DNA of 64,000 nucleotides from Blastopirellula sediminis. Its GTDB lineage: Bacteria > Planctomycetota > Planctomycetia > Pirellulales > Pirellulaceae. A program made the position numbers and the translations under genes. The stretch spans positions 992,001 to 1,056,000 of the forward strand of contig NZ_JAJKFT010000010.1 in assembly GCF_020966755.1 (NCBI RefSeq), in the 5' to 3' direction. Positions within the stretch are counted from its first letter, which is position 1. Each line of letters begins with the position of its first letter. Shown piece after piece: positions 29,660 to 39,460 of the stretch. A model generated the notes under the pieces. It was not told the DNA's origin. It saw nothing but the letters and a program-made list of their open reading frames with translations, and did no database searches.

Positions 29660-31366
29660 ATGTACAAGCTGTTACTCTGCCTGCGCTATCTGCGAACGCG
29701 CTATATTGCGCTCGCTTCGATCATCAGCGTCACGCTGGGCGTGGCGACCATGATCGTCGTCAACTCGGTCATGTCGGGCTTCGCGCACGAGATGCACTCG
29801 CGCCTGCATGGCATCCTTTCCGACATTGTGATGGAAAGCCACAGTCTGAACGGCTTTTATCACTGGGAAGAGGAGATTGCGCGGGTCAAAGAGGTCGCCG
29901 GCGACGACATCGAAGCGGTCACCGCGACCGTGCACGTCCCGTCGATGCTTAGCATCAAAATCCGCGATCAATGGATGCCGCGGCACGTCACGCTGGTCGG
30001 TATCGATCCCGAGTCGTACGCCAAAGTCAGCGACTTTACCCAATATCTGAAGCATCCCGCCAACCGCGAGCACGTTAACTTCGACTTGAAAGAGTCTGGC
30101 TACGATGCAGAGCAGGGCTCTCCGCTGCGCGACGCCGGCTGGGGACATCGTCGCGGCAAGGTGATGTACGAGCGCGAGCTCGAAATGCAGCTGATGCAGT
30201 TCCGCGAATTTGAAGAAACCGGCCGTTGGCCCGATCAAGATCTGTTGAAACAGAAACGAGTGATGCAGCCGGCGCCGATTGCGCTGGTCGATCACGAAGA
30301 AACCGTGACCGAAAAAGCGGTGCTGCCGCCGTTCGCTTCCGATCCTGACGCGCCGCCGCTGCCGGGAGCTCGTCCGGAAGAACTGAACCAGATGGCCAAC
30401 GCCGAGCTGTACGACGCGAACAAGAAGGGCGCCGACCCGTTCTCGTCGCGCCGCGGCTTGCCGGCCGAATCAACCTACGATCCGCTCACCCATCAAGCGA
30501 CCGGCTTGATCCTGGGGATCGCCATCGGCAGCGTTCGCGATCGCGACAAGACGACCGGCGAAGTGAAGGACTTTTACATGGTCCTGCCGGGCGACGACGT
30601 CAAACTGACCTTCCCGACGGCCGAGAATCCGCCGAAAGCGATGAACGCCACGTTCACCGTGACCGACTTCTACGAAAGCAAGATGAGCGAATATGACGCG
30701 GCCTTCGCCTTCATGCCGCTCGATCAGCTGCAACGTCTACGCGGGATGATTCATCCGGAACATGGAACCGCGATCTCGTCGATTCAGATCAAGCTGAAGG
30801 ATGGCGCCAATCTACAGCAAGTGACCGACAAGTTGCGTGCTGCGTTCCCGCCCGCTTCGTCGCCCTACCGCATTCAATCGTGGCGCGACCTGCAAGGTCC
30901 GCTGCTCTCGGCGGTCGAAATGGAAAAGACGATCCTGAACATCCTCCTCTTCTTGATCATCGGGGTAGCCGGCTTCGGCATCCTGGCGACCTTCTACATG
31001 ATCGTCGTCGAGAAGACCAAAGACATCGGCATCCTGAAGTCGCTGGGCGCCTCGGGCGGCGGCATCATGAGCATCTTCCTCGGCTACGGCTTGTCGCTGG
31101 GGATCGTCGGATCGGGCGTCGGCATGGTGCTCGGACTGCTCTTTGTGATCAACATCAATCGGATCGCCGCGGTGATTGAATGGATCACCGGCCGCGAAGT
31201 CTTCGACCCCACGGTCTACTACTTCCGCGAAATCCCGACCATCATCGAACCTTGGAGCATCGTCTGGGTCGTCGCTGGCGCGATGCTGATCGCCGTGTTG
31301 GCGAGCGTTCTGCCGGCGATGCGAGCCGCGCGACTTCATCCGGTAGAGGCACTTCGCTATGAGTAA
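29660..31366 (+). CDS. ABC transporter permease, LolC/LolE-MacB type
   Basis: A 568-residue protein with one N-terminal membrane helix (YIALASIISVTLGVATMIV), a periplasmic region of about 400 residues, and three C-terminal helices with the FtsX-type segment TFYMIVVEKTKDIGILKSLG. This is the fold of lipoprotein-releasing and mechanotransmission ABC permeases. The next gene, overlapping by eight bases, is the matching ATPase. Release of lipoproteins from the inner membrane is plausible but not proven. The ATG at 29660 with AAAGGA upstream is the chosen start. Confidence 0.85.
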   Translation: MYKLLLCLRYLRTRYIALASIISVTLGVATMIVVNSVMSGFAHEMHSRLHGILSDIVMESHSLNGFYHWEEEIARVKEVAGDDIEAVTATVHVPSMLSIKIRDQWMPRHVTLVGIDPESYAKVSDFTQYLKHPANREHVNFDLKESGYDAEQGSPLRDAGWGHRRGKVMYERELEMQLMQFREFEETGRWPDQDLLKQKRVMQPAPIALVDHEETVTEKAVLPPFASDPDAPPLPGARPEELNQMANAELYDANKKGADPFSSRRGLPAESTYDPLTHQATGLILGIAIGSVRDRDKTTGEVKDFYMVLPGDDVKLTFPTAENPPKAMNATFTVTDFYESKMSEYDAAFAFMPLDQLQRLRGMIHPEHGTAISSIQIKLKDGANLQQVTDKLRAAFPPASSPYRIQSWRDLQGPLLSAVEMEKTILNILLFLIIGVAGFGILATFYMIVVEKTKDIGILKSLGASGGGIMSIFLGYGLSLGIVGSGVGMVLGLLFVININRIAAVIEWITGREVFDPTVYYFREIPTIIEPWSIVWVVAGAMLIAVLASVLPAMRAARLHPVEALRYE

Positions 31367-32234
31367 CGCAGAACCGCAAGGCCTGTCCGCCCTCGAAATT
31401 CGCCTGCAGCGCGAAAGCGTCCTGCCCGATCATGAAGTGCGTCGCCAAACGATCAGCGGCCCGCACATCAGTCCGGCCAAGTTCGCGCCGCCGACTAGCA
31501 GCACGCCGGAAGCGAGCGAAAAGCCGAGCAAGAAAAAGAAGAAACCGTTGCTCGAGACGAAGAACCTGCACAAGAGCTACCGCAAAGGGCGGCTGACGAT
31601 TCCGGTCCTGCGCGGCGTCGACTTCGCGGCGGAAGAAGGGAAAATCACCACCATCATCGGGCAGAGCGGCAGCGGCAAGAGCACGCTGTTGCACCTGATG
31701 GGAACGCTCGATTCGCCTGACTCCGGCGAGATCAACTTCGCCAACACGCGGATCGACAAACTGAGCATTCGCCAGCGCGACGCGCTTCGCAGCCGCGCGT
31801 TTGGAATGATCTTCCAGTTCTATCACTTGCTGCCGGAACTGACGACGCTGGAGAACGTCCTGACGCCGATCATGATCTCGCACGGGATGTGGAGCTATTG
31901 GGCGGCTCGCAAGAAGTTCCGCAAGCGCGCTGAAGAGCTGCTCGAGATGGTCGGCCTCGGTCATCGCATCACGCACAAGCCGCGTGAGCTTTCCGGCGGC
32001 GAAATGCAACGGACCGCAATCGCACGTGCGCTGATCGCGCAGCCGCGGATCCTGCTGGCCGACGAACCGACCGGCAACCTCGACGAGCAGACCGGCGGCG
32101 AGATCATGGAGATCTTGAAGCGGCTCAACCGCGAGCAGAATCTGACGATCGTCATGGTGACGCACGACAACGCGATCGCCGCGCAAGGGCACGAAGTGAT
32201 TCGCCTGACCGGCGGACGCGTCGAGAAAACGTAG
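31359..32234 (+). CDS. ABC transporter ATPase, LolD/MacB type
   Basis: A 291-residue ATPase. Walker A is GQSGSGKST, the signature is LSGGEMQRTAIARAL, and Walker B is ILLADEPTGNLDE, the last typical of the LolD/MacB/FtsE group. An N-terminal extension of about 60 residues ending in a Lys-rich stretch (KKKKKP) precedes the usual start of the fold. It overlaps the permease gene by eight bases, so the pair is translationally coupled. Confidence 0.92.
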   Translation: MSNAEPQGLSALEIRLQRESVLPDHEVRRQTISGPHISPAKFAPPTSSTPEASEKPSKKKKKPLLETKNLHKSYRKGRLTIPVLRGVDFAAEEGKITTIIGQSGSGKSTLLHLMGTLDSPDSGEINFANTRIDKLSIRQRDALRSRAFGMIFQFYHLLPELTTLENVLTPIMISHGMWSYWAARKKFRKRAEELLEMVGLGHRITHKPRELSGGEMQRTAIARALIAQPRILLADEPTGNLDEQTGGEIMEILKRLNREQNLTIVMVTHDNAIAAQGHEVIRLTGGRVEKT

Positions 32235-32247
32235 GGCGTTTACTCTT

Positions 32248-32354
32248 TGGTGCCATGCTCTTGCGGCGTCTTCGCCGGATGAGCATGTCTTTGCCCTGGT
32301 AATACGCATTGAAGACATGCTCTTCTCGCGAAGACGCGACAAAAGCATGGCGCC
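32248..32354. repeat. Family B palindromic repeat, copy 1
   Basis: A 107-base near-palindrome starting 13 bases after the ATPase stop. The left arm is a hairpin: CATGCTC with GAGCATG outside and GGCG-TCTT-CGCC inside. The right arm is TCGCG-AAGA-CGCGA inside a CATGC/GCATG stem. The ends, TGGTGCC and GGCGCC, also pair. Confidence 0.85.
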
Positions 32355-32492
32355 CGGTTACTAGCAGGCTCTCCTCAGAAAATTCGCGATTTTCTCTCGC
32401 AATTGATCTGGATGCTGGCGCCCCCCGTTTGCTAACCTCCCGCGCGCTAACTACAGATTCTCGCTCACTGCACACACAGCAAGGAGGCTGCG

Positions 32493-33485
32493 ATGCGGGC
32501 CCTCATTCTTTCGGTTTTGGCGTTCCTCTTCGGATTGATCTTTTCCGGCGGGTGCAACGTTGAACAACTCGAAAAATTAGCCGCCGAAGTCGCTCAGCAG
32601 CAACAGAACCAGCAAACCGAGTCGACCGCGACGACGCCGATCTCGACCGGCGGCCCCACCGCCGCTCCGTCGGGCGATACGATTCGAATCGCTTCGTTCA
32701 ACATCCAGGTCTTCGGTCAATCGAAGATCGGCAAGCCTGACGTGATGCAGGTGCTGACCGAGATCGTCCGCAAGTTCGACGTCGTCGCGATCCAGGAACT
32801 GCGCAGCAAAGAGCAGGACGTGATTCCCCGCTTCTTGCAGATGATCAACGCCAACGGCCGCAACTACGACTCGATCGTCGGTCCGCCGCTCGGTCGAACC
32901 AGCAGCAAAGAGCAGTACGTGTTCATCTACGACAAGAATCGGATCGCCGTCGAACCGAGCTCGGTCTACACGATCAATGACCCGAGCGACCTGCTCCATC
33001 GCGAACCGATGGTCGCCACGTTCCGTGCGATCGGCGCCGATCAGACCCGCGCCCCGTTCCGCTTCAGCCTGATCAACATCCATACCGATCCGGACGAAAC
33101 CGACCAAGAGCTCGACGCCCTGGGCGAAGTTTATCAACTGGTCCGCTACAGCGGTCACGAAGATGACGTGATCCTGCTCGGCGACTTGAACGTCGACTAC
33201 AAACACCTCGGCGCGCTCGGTCAGGTCCCCGGCATTACCTACACCGTCTCGGACGAACCGACCAACACGCTGCGCAAGAAGAGCTACGACAATCTGGTCT
33301 TCATCGCCGCCGACACCCGGGAATTCACCGGCCGAGCCGGCGTCTACGACATGCAGAAAGAACATGGACTGACGCTGGAACAAGCGTCGGAAGTCTCGGA
33401 CCACTTGCCGGTCTGGGGCGAGTTCTCCGCCTACGAAGCCGGCCCATCGGCCGTCGCCTCTGGCGCCGGAGCGCCGGTCCGCTAA
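32493..33485 (+). CDS. Endonuclease/exonuclease/phosphatase-fold lipoprotein
   Basis: A 330-residue protein. The signal peptide ends in FSGGC, a lipobox, followed by a Gln/Thr-rich linker. The catalytic domain has the EEP-fold motifs IASFNIQVFG, VVAIQELRS (acidic metal ligand), LINIHTDPD, ILLGDLNVDY and a final SDHLPVWGEF (His). Such enzymes cleave nucleic acids or phosphoesters, and surface DNase activity is a reasonable inference. AAGGAG precedes the ATG. It is transcribed alone. Confidence 0.85.
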   Translation: MRALILSVLAFLFGLIFSGGCNVEQLEKLAAEVAQQQQNQQTESTATTPISTGGPTAAPSGDTIRIASFNIQVFGQSKIGKPDVMQVLTEIVRKFDVVAIQELRSKEQDVIPRFLQMINANGRNYDSIVGPPLGRTSSKEQYVFIYDKNRIAVEPSSVYTINDPSDLLHREPMVATFRAIGADQTRAPFRFSLINIHTDPDETDQELDALGEVYQLVRYSGHEDDVILLGDLNVDYKHLGALGQVPGITYTVSDEPTNTLRKKSYDNLVFIAADTREFTGRAGVYDMQKEHGLTLEQASEVSDHLPVWGEFSAYEAGPSAVASGAGAPVR

Positions 33486-33500
33486 TCGCGATCTCAATAG

Positions 33501-33592
33501 TAGCCCGAAGCGCGAGCGAGGGAAATGCGTCGGGCTACTTCCAACCGCGTCATGATTGCCAAGCGCATTTCCCTCGCTTGCGCTTCGGGCTA
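33501..33592. repeat. Family A inverted repeat, copy 3
   Basis: 29-base arms 33501-33529 (starting TAGCCCGAAGCGCGAG) and 33564-33592 are inverted with one mismatch, separated by 34 bases. The left arm starts 15 bases after the lipoprotein stop, and the right arm ends 22 bases before the GntP stop. Confidence 0.88.
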
Positions 33593-33614
33593 CGAATGAA
33601 GAGGCTCGCTGCGT

Positions 33615-35396
33615 TTACACCAGCGGCAACAATGTCGCCAGGATCAGCGTCGCCAGGAAGCTGGTGCCCCCCAGGACCAACAGCAGCAGCGTCCACGACT
33701 TCAGCGCTTCGACTTCGGTCAGACCGCTCATCTTGGCGAAGACCCAGAAGCCGCTGTCGTTCATCCACGAACCTATCAGCGAGCCGCTGCCGATCGCCGT
33801 GGCGAGATAGACCGGATGGCAGCCGAGCGTTTCCGGCGTCGCTAGTCCCCCGAGCATCGCAGCGCCGGTGATCATCGCCACCGTGCTCGAACCTTGGGCG
33901 ATCTTCAATACCGACGCGATCGAGAAGCCGAGCAGCAGAATCATAATCGCGCTGCCGCCGCTGCCGACGCTGAACATTTCGCGAATCGCCGGACCGACGT
34001 TCGCCGCCCCCAGCATCGCGCCGAAAGCGCCGCCGGCACACGTGATCAGGATGATCACGCCGCCGCTCATCAGCGCCACTTCGACCGATTGTCCCAGTTC
34101 CTTCAACGACAGCTTTCGCGACGAAACGAGCGTCGCCATCGCAATGATCGCCGACAATAGCAGGGCGAAGTTCGGATCGCCAAACGCCGCCGACCAGTTG
34201 GCCGCTTTCCGCGCGTCGGTATCCCAGACGTGCGGCTGAATCATTTCTTCGCCGTAAGTCGATTCCAACACCTGGCGATTCATCCGCTCGGCGTCGACCG
34301 GCTTCATGCGGGTGTTGTCGCCGTTCACCTTTTTGACCAGCGACGGCGGCAATTTGCCAGGCAAGTCGACCCCCAGCGGTTTGTGGGAGAGTACGAACTG
34401 GTTCAAACCGGTCACCAAAGCTTGCTGATCGTCGGTCGAAAGGGGTGCGTCACGCAGCAGCAGATCGGCGATCTCGGCGCGACGTTCCTTTTGGAATTCG
34501 CTTTCGGTGATGACCGAGACCATCCGCTTGCCAAGCGTGTCGGCGTCGCCGCCGTTCTCGGCGCGAACCTTGTCGCGGAACTTCTCCCAATCGACGTCTT
34601 CCACTTTCAGCTGCGCGGCGCGCTGTCCATCGGCGATCGTCGTCAGGACGGTGTTGGTCGAAATCAACAAGACCGGCAACAACACCGGCAGCAGCGAGAC
34701 GAAGAGGCTCGGCAGTTGATCGTCCGGCAGTTCATCCGGTTCCGGTTCGGCGCTGATCGGCCGCATCGGCAGCGGCATCCAGCGGTTCATCAGCATCGAG
34801 AAGAGGAGCCCCGCGATGGCGCCCGGCAAGGCGACGCCGGCGCCAACCAGAATCATCATCCCTTTGTCGACTCCCAACTGATCGGCGACGACCAGCGGAC
34901 CAGGAGTCGGCGGAACGAGCGTATGCGTAATCGCGCCGCCGGTGGCGATCGCCATCACGTAGAGCAGGTAGTTCTTTTTCGTTTTGCGGAACAGCGAGCG
35001 AGCCAGCGGCACCAGCAAGTAAAAGACGGTGTCGAAGAAGACCGGCACCGCCAGGATAAAGCCGCTGCTCATCAGCGCCGCAGGCGCCCGTTTCTCGCCG
35101 CAAATGCTCATCATCCAGCGGACGACCCTATCGGCCGCGCCGCTGTCGAGCATGCACTTGCCGATGATCGCTGCGAGCGCGATCACAATGCCGACGCCGC
35201 CGGCCATGCCGCCGAATGCCGAAGCGACGCGGCTGAATTTGTCTTGCACGCTGCCGTCGGCCATCAAGCTGACGACCATCGCCGCAACCAACATCGCGAT
35301 GAAAGCGTTGGCCCGCAGGAAGATGATCAGTCCCAATACCGTGGCCATGCCGACGCCCAAACAGAGGAGGGCGTAGTTCACTTGGTCAGGCGTCAT
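33615..35396 (-). CDS. GntP-family permease with a large hydrophilic insert
   Basis: A 593-residue membrane protein of the gluconate:proton symporter family: about 12 helices with family segments such as IIGKCMLDSGAADR, HTLVPPTPGPLVVADQLG and the C-terminal AQGSSTVAMITGAAML. Family members have about 450 residues. Here an insert of about 150 hydrophilic residues (from about residue 255, ADGQRAAQL to HVWDTDARKAA) splits the transporter. The substrate may be a sugar acid or a related small acid. The gene stands alone. Confidence 0.88.
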   Translation of the reverse strand: MTPDQVNYALLCLGVGMATVLGLIIFLRANAFIAMLVAAMVVSLMADGSVQDKFSRVASAFGGMAGGVGIVIALAAIIGKCMLDSGAADRVVRWMMSICGEKRAPAALMSSGFILAVPVFFDTVFYLLVPLARSLFRKTKKNYLLYVMAIATGGAITHTLVPPTPGPLVVADQLGVDKGMMILVGAGVALPGAIAGLLFSMLMNRWMPLPMRPISAEPEPDELPDDQLPSLFVSLLPVLLPVLLISTNTVLTTIADGQRAAQLKVEDVDWEKFRDKVRAENGGDADTLGKRMVSVITESEFQKERRAEIADLLLRDAPLSTDDQQALVTGLNQFVLSHKPLGVDLPGKLPPSLVKKVNGDNTRMKPVDAERMNRQVLESTYGEEMIQPHVWDTDARKAANWSAAFGDPNFALLLSAIIAMATLVSSRKLSLKELGQSVEVALMSGGVIILITCAGGAFGAMLGAANVGPAIREMFSVGSGGSAIMILLLGFSIASVLKIAQGSSTVAMITGAAMLGGLATPETLGCHPVYLATAIGSGSLIGSWMNDSGFWVFAKMSGLTEVEALKSWTLLLLVLGGTSFLATLILATLLPLV

Positions 35397-35826
35397 GGCA
35401 GGCGTCTCTAGCAGCTATTTCAGAGAAGTGGGGTAATTTTCCGTGGCGCGGGGAAGTATGAGAATGCCACAACGAGGCCCGAATATCAAGGGTTACGCTG
35501 GGAAATAGGGAGCCAAATCCGGCAAGAGCAGCTCAGGCCATGCCGGTTGGGGGCGACAAGGGGGAAGATCTGGTCACAAAGCCACGTGGCCCCATTCGCA
35601 ACATGAAAAGTCATTCATTCCTTCGCTTCCTAAGCCTCGCGCTCGCGCGCGAATCTGCCCGCACCGACGAGCCGAATCGTCGTTTTTCGCTCGGCGTTTC
35701 CCGTGCGAATTGACGCCGAGATTGCTAGCAGCGAAACACATCGGCCTTGGTCGTTTTAGGGCCAATCCGTTACATTGCCCTGCTATCAACTTCGGCTTTA
35801 CAGCTCCCGCGAAAGAAAGCACCCCA
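35397..35826. other. Intergenic region between divergent GntP and lpxD genes
   Basis: No gene is supported. In-frame sequence upstream of lpxD extends to 35710 but lacks a ribosome site and family similarity. No clear promoter with consensus boxes was found on either strand. Confidence 0.4.
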
Positions 35827-36873
35827 ATGAGCGTCACACTCGGCCAGTTGGCTACTCTTGTCGAAGGGGAGCTGCTGGGAGACGCACAGCTCGAGATCAC
35901 CGGCGCCGCGATCATTCGCGATTCTCAGCCGGGCGAAATCACCCTGGCCGATCGCCCTGAACTAGCGAAAGAGCTGGCCCGCTCGCAAGCCGCCGCCGTC
36001 ATCGCTTCGGGCGAGTTCGCCCCGGCGGGCATGCCGGTCATTCTGGTCAAGAATGTTCACGCCGCGTTCGCCAAGGCGGTCGCGCTATTTCGTCCTTCCC
36101 TCACCCAGCAGACGCCGGGCGTTCATCCTTCGGCCATCATCGCCGCCAGCGCCGTGATCGCACCGAGCGCGTCGATCGGGCCGATGGTAGTGATTGGGGA
36201 AGGAGTTACCGTTCACGCTGACGTGATCATTCATAGCAGTGCGCAGATCAGCGCCGGCTGCTCGATCGGCGCTGGGACGACGATCTTCCCCGGCGCCGTG
36301 CTCTACGAAAACACTATCGTCGGCGCCAACTGCATCCTGCACGCCGCGGCGGTGTTGGGAGCGTACGGCTTCGGCTACGACTCTTCCAGCGGCAAGCATG
36401 TTCTCTCGGCGCAGCTGGGGAACGTCGTGCTGCATGACAACGTCGAGATCGGCGCCGCCACGACGATTGACCGCGGCACCTACGGACCGACCGTGATCGG
36501 CGAAGGGACCAAAGTCGACAACCAGGTGATGATCGCCCACAACTGCCGCATCGGCCGCTTCAATCTGATCTGTTCGCAAGTCGGCATCGCCGGCAGCACC
36601 AGCACCGGCGACTACGTCGTGATGGCGGGTCAGGTCGGCGTTCGCGACCATGTCCACATCGGCGACGGCGCGATCCTGGGCGCCAAGTCGGGGATCTCTT
36701 GCGATATCGGCGCCGGACAAAATGTGATCGGCGCGCCGGCAATTTCGGCGAAGGACAAGAAGCTGGAACTCGCGCTGCTCAGCAAGTTGCCGGAGATGCG
36801 AAAGCAGCTGAAGGCGCTCCTCGCGCGAGTCGATCAGCTCGAGAAAGAAGAAGAGCTGCGCAAGACGGCCTAA
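35827..36873 (+). CDS. lpxD: UDP-3-O-acylglucosamine N-acyltransferase
   Basis: A 348-residue enzyme of lipid A synthesis that adds the N-linked acyl chain. The N-terminal uridine-binding domain includes LADRPELAKELARSQAAAVI. A long left-handed beta-helix of hexapeptide repeats follows, with GAYGFGYD and MIAHNCRIG (catalytic His). The C-terminal end is a helical tail. The ATG at 35827 starts the conserved sequence (MSVTLGQLATLV). It is followed after 22 bases by lpxI, so the organism appears to make lipid A. Confidence 0.95.
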   Translation: MSVTLGQLATLVEGELLGDAQLEITGAAIIRDSQPGEITLADRPELAKELARSQAAAVIASGEFAPAGMPVILVKNVHAAFAKAVALFRPSLTQQTPGVHPSAIIAASAVIAPSASIGPMVVIGEGVTVHADVIIHSSAQISAGCSIGAGTTIFPGAVLYENTIVGANCILHAAAVLGAYGFGYDSSSGKHVLSAQLGNVVLHDNVEIGAATTIDRGTYGPTVIGEGTKVDNQVMIAHNCRIGRFNLICSQVGIAGSTSTGDYVVMAGQVGVRDHVHIGDGAILGAKSGISCDIGAGQNVIGAPAISAKDKKLELALLSKLPEMRKQLKALLARVDQLEKEEELRKTA

Positions 36874-36895
36874 CGAGTTCATCAGCAAGGATGCC

Positions 36896-37804
36896 ATGAA
36901 TTCTCACGCACAGACGCAACAGCGGCCGTTCGGTTTGCTCGCCGGATGGGGCAGACTGCCGATCGAAGTGGCGACCGCGCTCACGCGACGCGGTTACGCG
37001 GTTCACACGCTGCTGATCAAAGACCACGCCGATCCAATTCTGGCTGAACTCTCAACTTCGCACGAGTGGATCGGGCTGGGACAGCTCGGCAAATGCGTCC
37101 GCTTCTATCATCGTCACAATGTGACGACCGCGACGATGGTCGGCAAAGTCCACAAGGTGCGGCTGTTCGACCGGAACGTCCTCTGGAATCATTTTCCTGA
37201 CTGGTACGGCGCCCGGATCTTCGCTCCGCACTTCCTGCTGGGGACGAAAGACCGCAAAGACGACACGCTGCTGGGCGGCATCTGCCGCGCGTTTTCGAAG
37301 AAAGGAATCGAGTTCGTGCCTGCGACCGACTACGCTCCTGATCTCTTGGTCAAATTCGGACACCTCGCTGGCAAACCGCTCAGCAAGAAGCAACTCGCCG
37401 ACGTCGAGTATGGCTGGCGGCTGGCCAAAACGATCGGCCAGTTCGACACCGGGCAGAGCGTCGCGATCAAAGGCCAAACCGCGCTGGCGCTGGAAGCGGT
37501 CGAAGGGACCGACGAGTGCATCCGTCGCGCCGGCCAGCTTTGCCGATCAGGCGGGTTCACCATCGTGAAAGTCGCCAAGCCGCAACAAGACATGCGGTTC
37601 GACGTCCCGACCATCGGCGTCGGCACGATCGAAACGATGAAGGCCTCCGGCGCCGTAGCGCTGGTGATTGAAGCCGACAAGACGATCATCGTTGATCAGG
37701 AAGAAGTGCTCGCCAAAGCGAACGAATTGGGAATCGCGATCCTCGCCGCCACCGGCGAGCGACTGGGCGAAGTGCTGACCGACGAAGACGCGGTCGCGGC
37801 GTAA
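36896..37804 (+). CDS. lpxI: UDP-2,3-diacylglucosamine pyrophosphatase LpxI
   Basis: A 302-residue DUF1009/LpxI protein. Typical segments are LLAGWGRLPIEVA at the N-terminus and, in the C-terminal domain, DTGQSVAIKGQTALALEAVEGTDE and VVKVAKPQQDMRFDVPTIG-like sequence. It would hydrolyse UDP-2,3-diacylglucosamine to lipid X, serving instead of LpxH. It lies directly after lpxD, which acts two steps earlier in the pathway. Confidence 0.93.
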   Translation: MNSHAQTQQRPFGLLAGWGRLPIEVATALTRRGYAVHTLLIKDHADPILAELSTSHEWIGLGQLGKCVRFYHRHNVTTATMVGKVHKVRLFDRNVLWNHFPDWYGARIFAPHFLLGTKDRKDDTLLGGICRAFSKKGIEFVPATDYAPDLLVKFGHLAGKPLSKKQLADVEYGWRLAKTIGQFDTGQSVAIKGQTALALEAVEGTDECIRRAGQLCRSGGFTIVKVAKPQQDMRFDVPTIGVGTIETMKASGAVALVIEADKTIIVDQEEVLAKANELGIAILAATGERLGEVLTDEDAVAA

Positions 37805-37816
37805 TTCTGACTCCAC

Positions 37817-37951
37817 ACTAACCCGAGGCGCAAGCCGAGGGAATGTGCGTGACAATAAAGAAGCGGCCGCAATTCTACTTGCGGCCGCCAATGACTAATC
37901 ACTTCTTGTTTCGCGCCGAACGCATTCCCTCGGCTTGCGCCTCGGGTTAGT
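37817..37951. repeat. Family A inverted repeat, copy 4
   Basis: Arms 37817-37845 (starting ACTAACCCGAGGCGCAAG) and 37923-37951 are a perfect 29-base inverted pair. Between them lies a GCGGCCGC-containing inverted pair around 37863-37889. The left arm starts 12 bases after the lpxI stop, and the right arm ends eight bases from the stop of the minus-strand propeller gene. Confidence 0.9.
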
Positions 37952-37959
37952 TTCGGACG

Positions 37960-39279
37960 TTACGGCGTGATGCAGTAGAACTTCGGGCCGGTTCGGATCA
38001 GCAACTTGCCTGGGACGGCGGCGTAGCCGTAGACGATCGGTCCGGACGACATCGGCGGGCCGCGACGGCCTCCTTCCTCCCCTTCCGCGGCGGGCGCTTG
38101 GGCCGGCTCTTCCGCTTCCGGATTCCAGAGCATGTTTTCGGCCAACACTTCCCATTTGGGACCTGCTTTAACGACAGTCGTCTTCCCATCTTTGCCGAAG
38201 AAGTAAACCCGATCGCCGACGCCAAGCGACGTAGCCCAGCACGATTGCGACAAGCGTTCGGTGAAGAGGGTTTCGCCGCTTTCCACATCGACGCCGAAGA
38301 CGACGCCGCTTTTGTTGACCCAGTAGGCGACTCCCTGATGCACGATCGGCGTGCTGAACGAAGAGGAGGCCTTTTCATTCCGCCACAGGACTTCGGCCGT
38401 CGCGCCGGCATCCGATTCGCGGACGCGAACCGCCATGTTCGAGCGTTTGGCGCCGTCCCCTGATTCTTCGCCGCGACCGGCCGACGCGCCGACCAGGAAC
38501 ATCCCATCGCCATACGGCATCGGGGTGTTGGTCGTGTTGCCGCCGAGATCGTCGATCGTCCAGAGCTTCTTGCCGCTGCTAACGTCGTAGCCGTCGACCG
38601 TGCCGCTGCTACTGACGATGATCTGCGGACCGCCAGGAGTGGAGATGACGCGCGGCGAACTCCAGCTCACTTTGCTCTCGCGATCGGTCTTCCAGGTCGC
38701 TTCGCCGGTCTTCTTGTCGAGGGCGACGATGTAGGAGGGACCGTCGTTTTCGACGAGCAAGATCACCGCGTCGTCGCTCAAAGCAGGCGAAGCGGCGAGC
38801 CCGTGGTTCGACTTCATTTCGCCATACTCGGCGATCAGCGACTTGCTCCAGAGTTGTTCGCCGTCATGCGACAGGGCGATGATGTCGCCGCTCTCGAAGA
38901 ACGCGTAGACTCCCAGCTGATCAACGGCCGGAGTTGGCGCGGCGCGGCTGACGTAAGTGCTGCTCTTGATCGGCAGCGACGACTTGAAGTCTTTCCGCCA
39001 CAGCTGCGATCCGTCCGCCAGGCTCCAACAAGTGACGATGTTCGTCTCTTTGTTGGGACCGTCGATCGACGTGACGTAGACCTTGCCGTTCCAGACGATC
39101 GGGCTTGATTGTCCGTAGCCCGGCAGATCGGCCGTCCAGGCGATATTGCTGTCCGGCGACCACTTCAGCGGCACTTGGGCGGCGGCGGGAGGTTCGACGC
39201 CGGCGCCTTGAAAAGCGGGCCAATTGTCGCTGCCGACCGCCATCGCCGTCAGCAGGACGAAGCAGGAAACCGCATGCAT
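37960..39279 (-). CDS. PQQ-binding-like beta-propeller protein
   Basis: A 439-residue exported protein with a short signal peptide followed by WPAFQGAG. Repeated propeller blades follow, for example SPIVWNGKVYVTSIDG, IVALDKKTGEATWKTD, VDGYDVSSGKKLWTIDD and GVDVESGETLFTE. The family is the BamB/PQQ-like group that is abundant in planctomycetes. No catalytic PQQ-dehydrogenase residues are obvious, so a binding or scaffold role is more likely. The C-terminal blade holds a Pro/Ala/Glu and Gly/Arg-rich insert. Confidence 0.8.
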   Translation of the reverse strand: MHAVSCFVLLTAMAVGSDNWPAFQGAGVEPPAAAQVPLKWSPDSNIAWTADLPGYGQSSPIVWNGKVYVTSIDGPNKETNIVTCWSLADGSQLWRKDFKSSLPIKSSTYVSRAAPTPAVDQLGVYAFFESGDIIALSHDGEQLWSKSLIAEYGEMKSNHGLAASPALSDDAVILLVENDGPSYIVALDKKTGEATWKTDRESKVSWSSPRVISTPGGPQIIVSSSGTVDGYDVSSGKKLWTIDDLGGNTTNTPMPYGDGMFLVGASAGRGEESGDGAKRSNMAVRVRESDAGATAEVLWRNEKASSSFSTPIVHQGVAYWVNKSGVVFGVDVESGETLFTERLSQSCWATSLGVGDRVYFFGKDGKTTVVKAGPKWEVLAENMLWNPEAEEPAQAPAAEGEEGGRRGPPMSSGPIVYGYAAVPGKLLIRTGPKFYCITP

Positions 39280-39340
39280 CTCGTTTCTCGCAGATAAATG
39301 GAAATGAGGTCGAGTCCGACGAATTCAATGTCCTGGCGCC

Positions 39341-39448
39341 TGGTGCCATGCTCTTGCGGCGTCTTCGCCGGATGAGCATGTCTTCGCCCTGGTAGAACGC
39401 ATTGAAGACATGCTTACTCGGCGAAGACGCCGTGAAAGCATGGCGCCA
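39341..39448. repeat. Family B palindromic repeat, copy 2
   Basis: A 108-base unit nearly identical to copy 1 in its left arm (GGCG-TCTT-CGCC hairpin). The right arm has GGCG-AAGA-CGCC, so the stem differs from copy 1 while the loop is kept. It ends 12 bases from the stop of the minus-strand DUF3386-like gene. Confidence 0.85.
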
Positions 39449-39460
39449 AGTAACGTTAGT

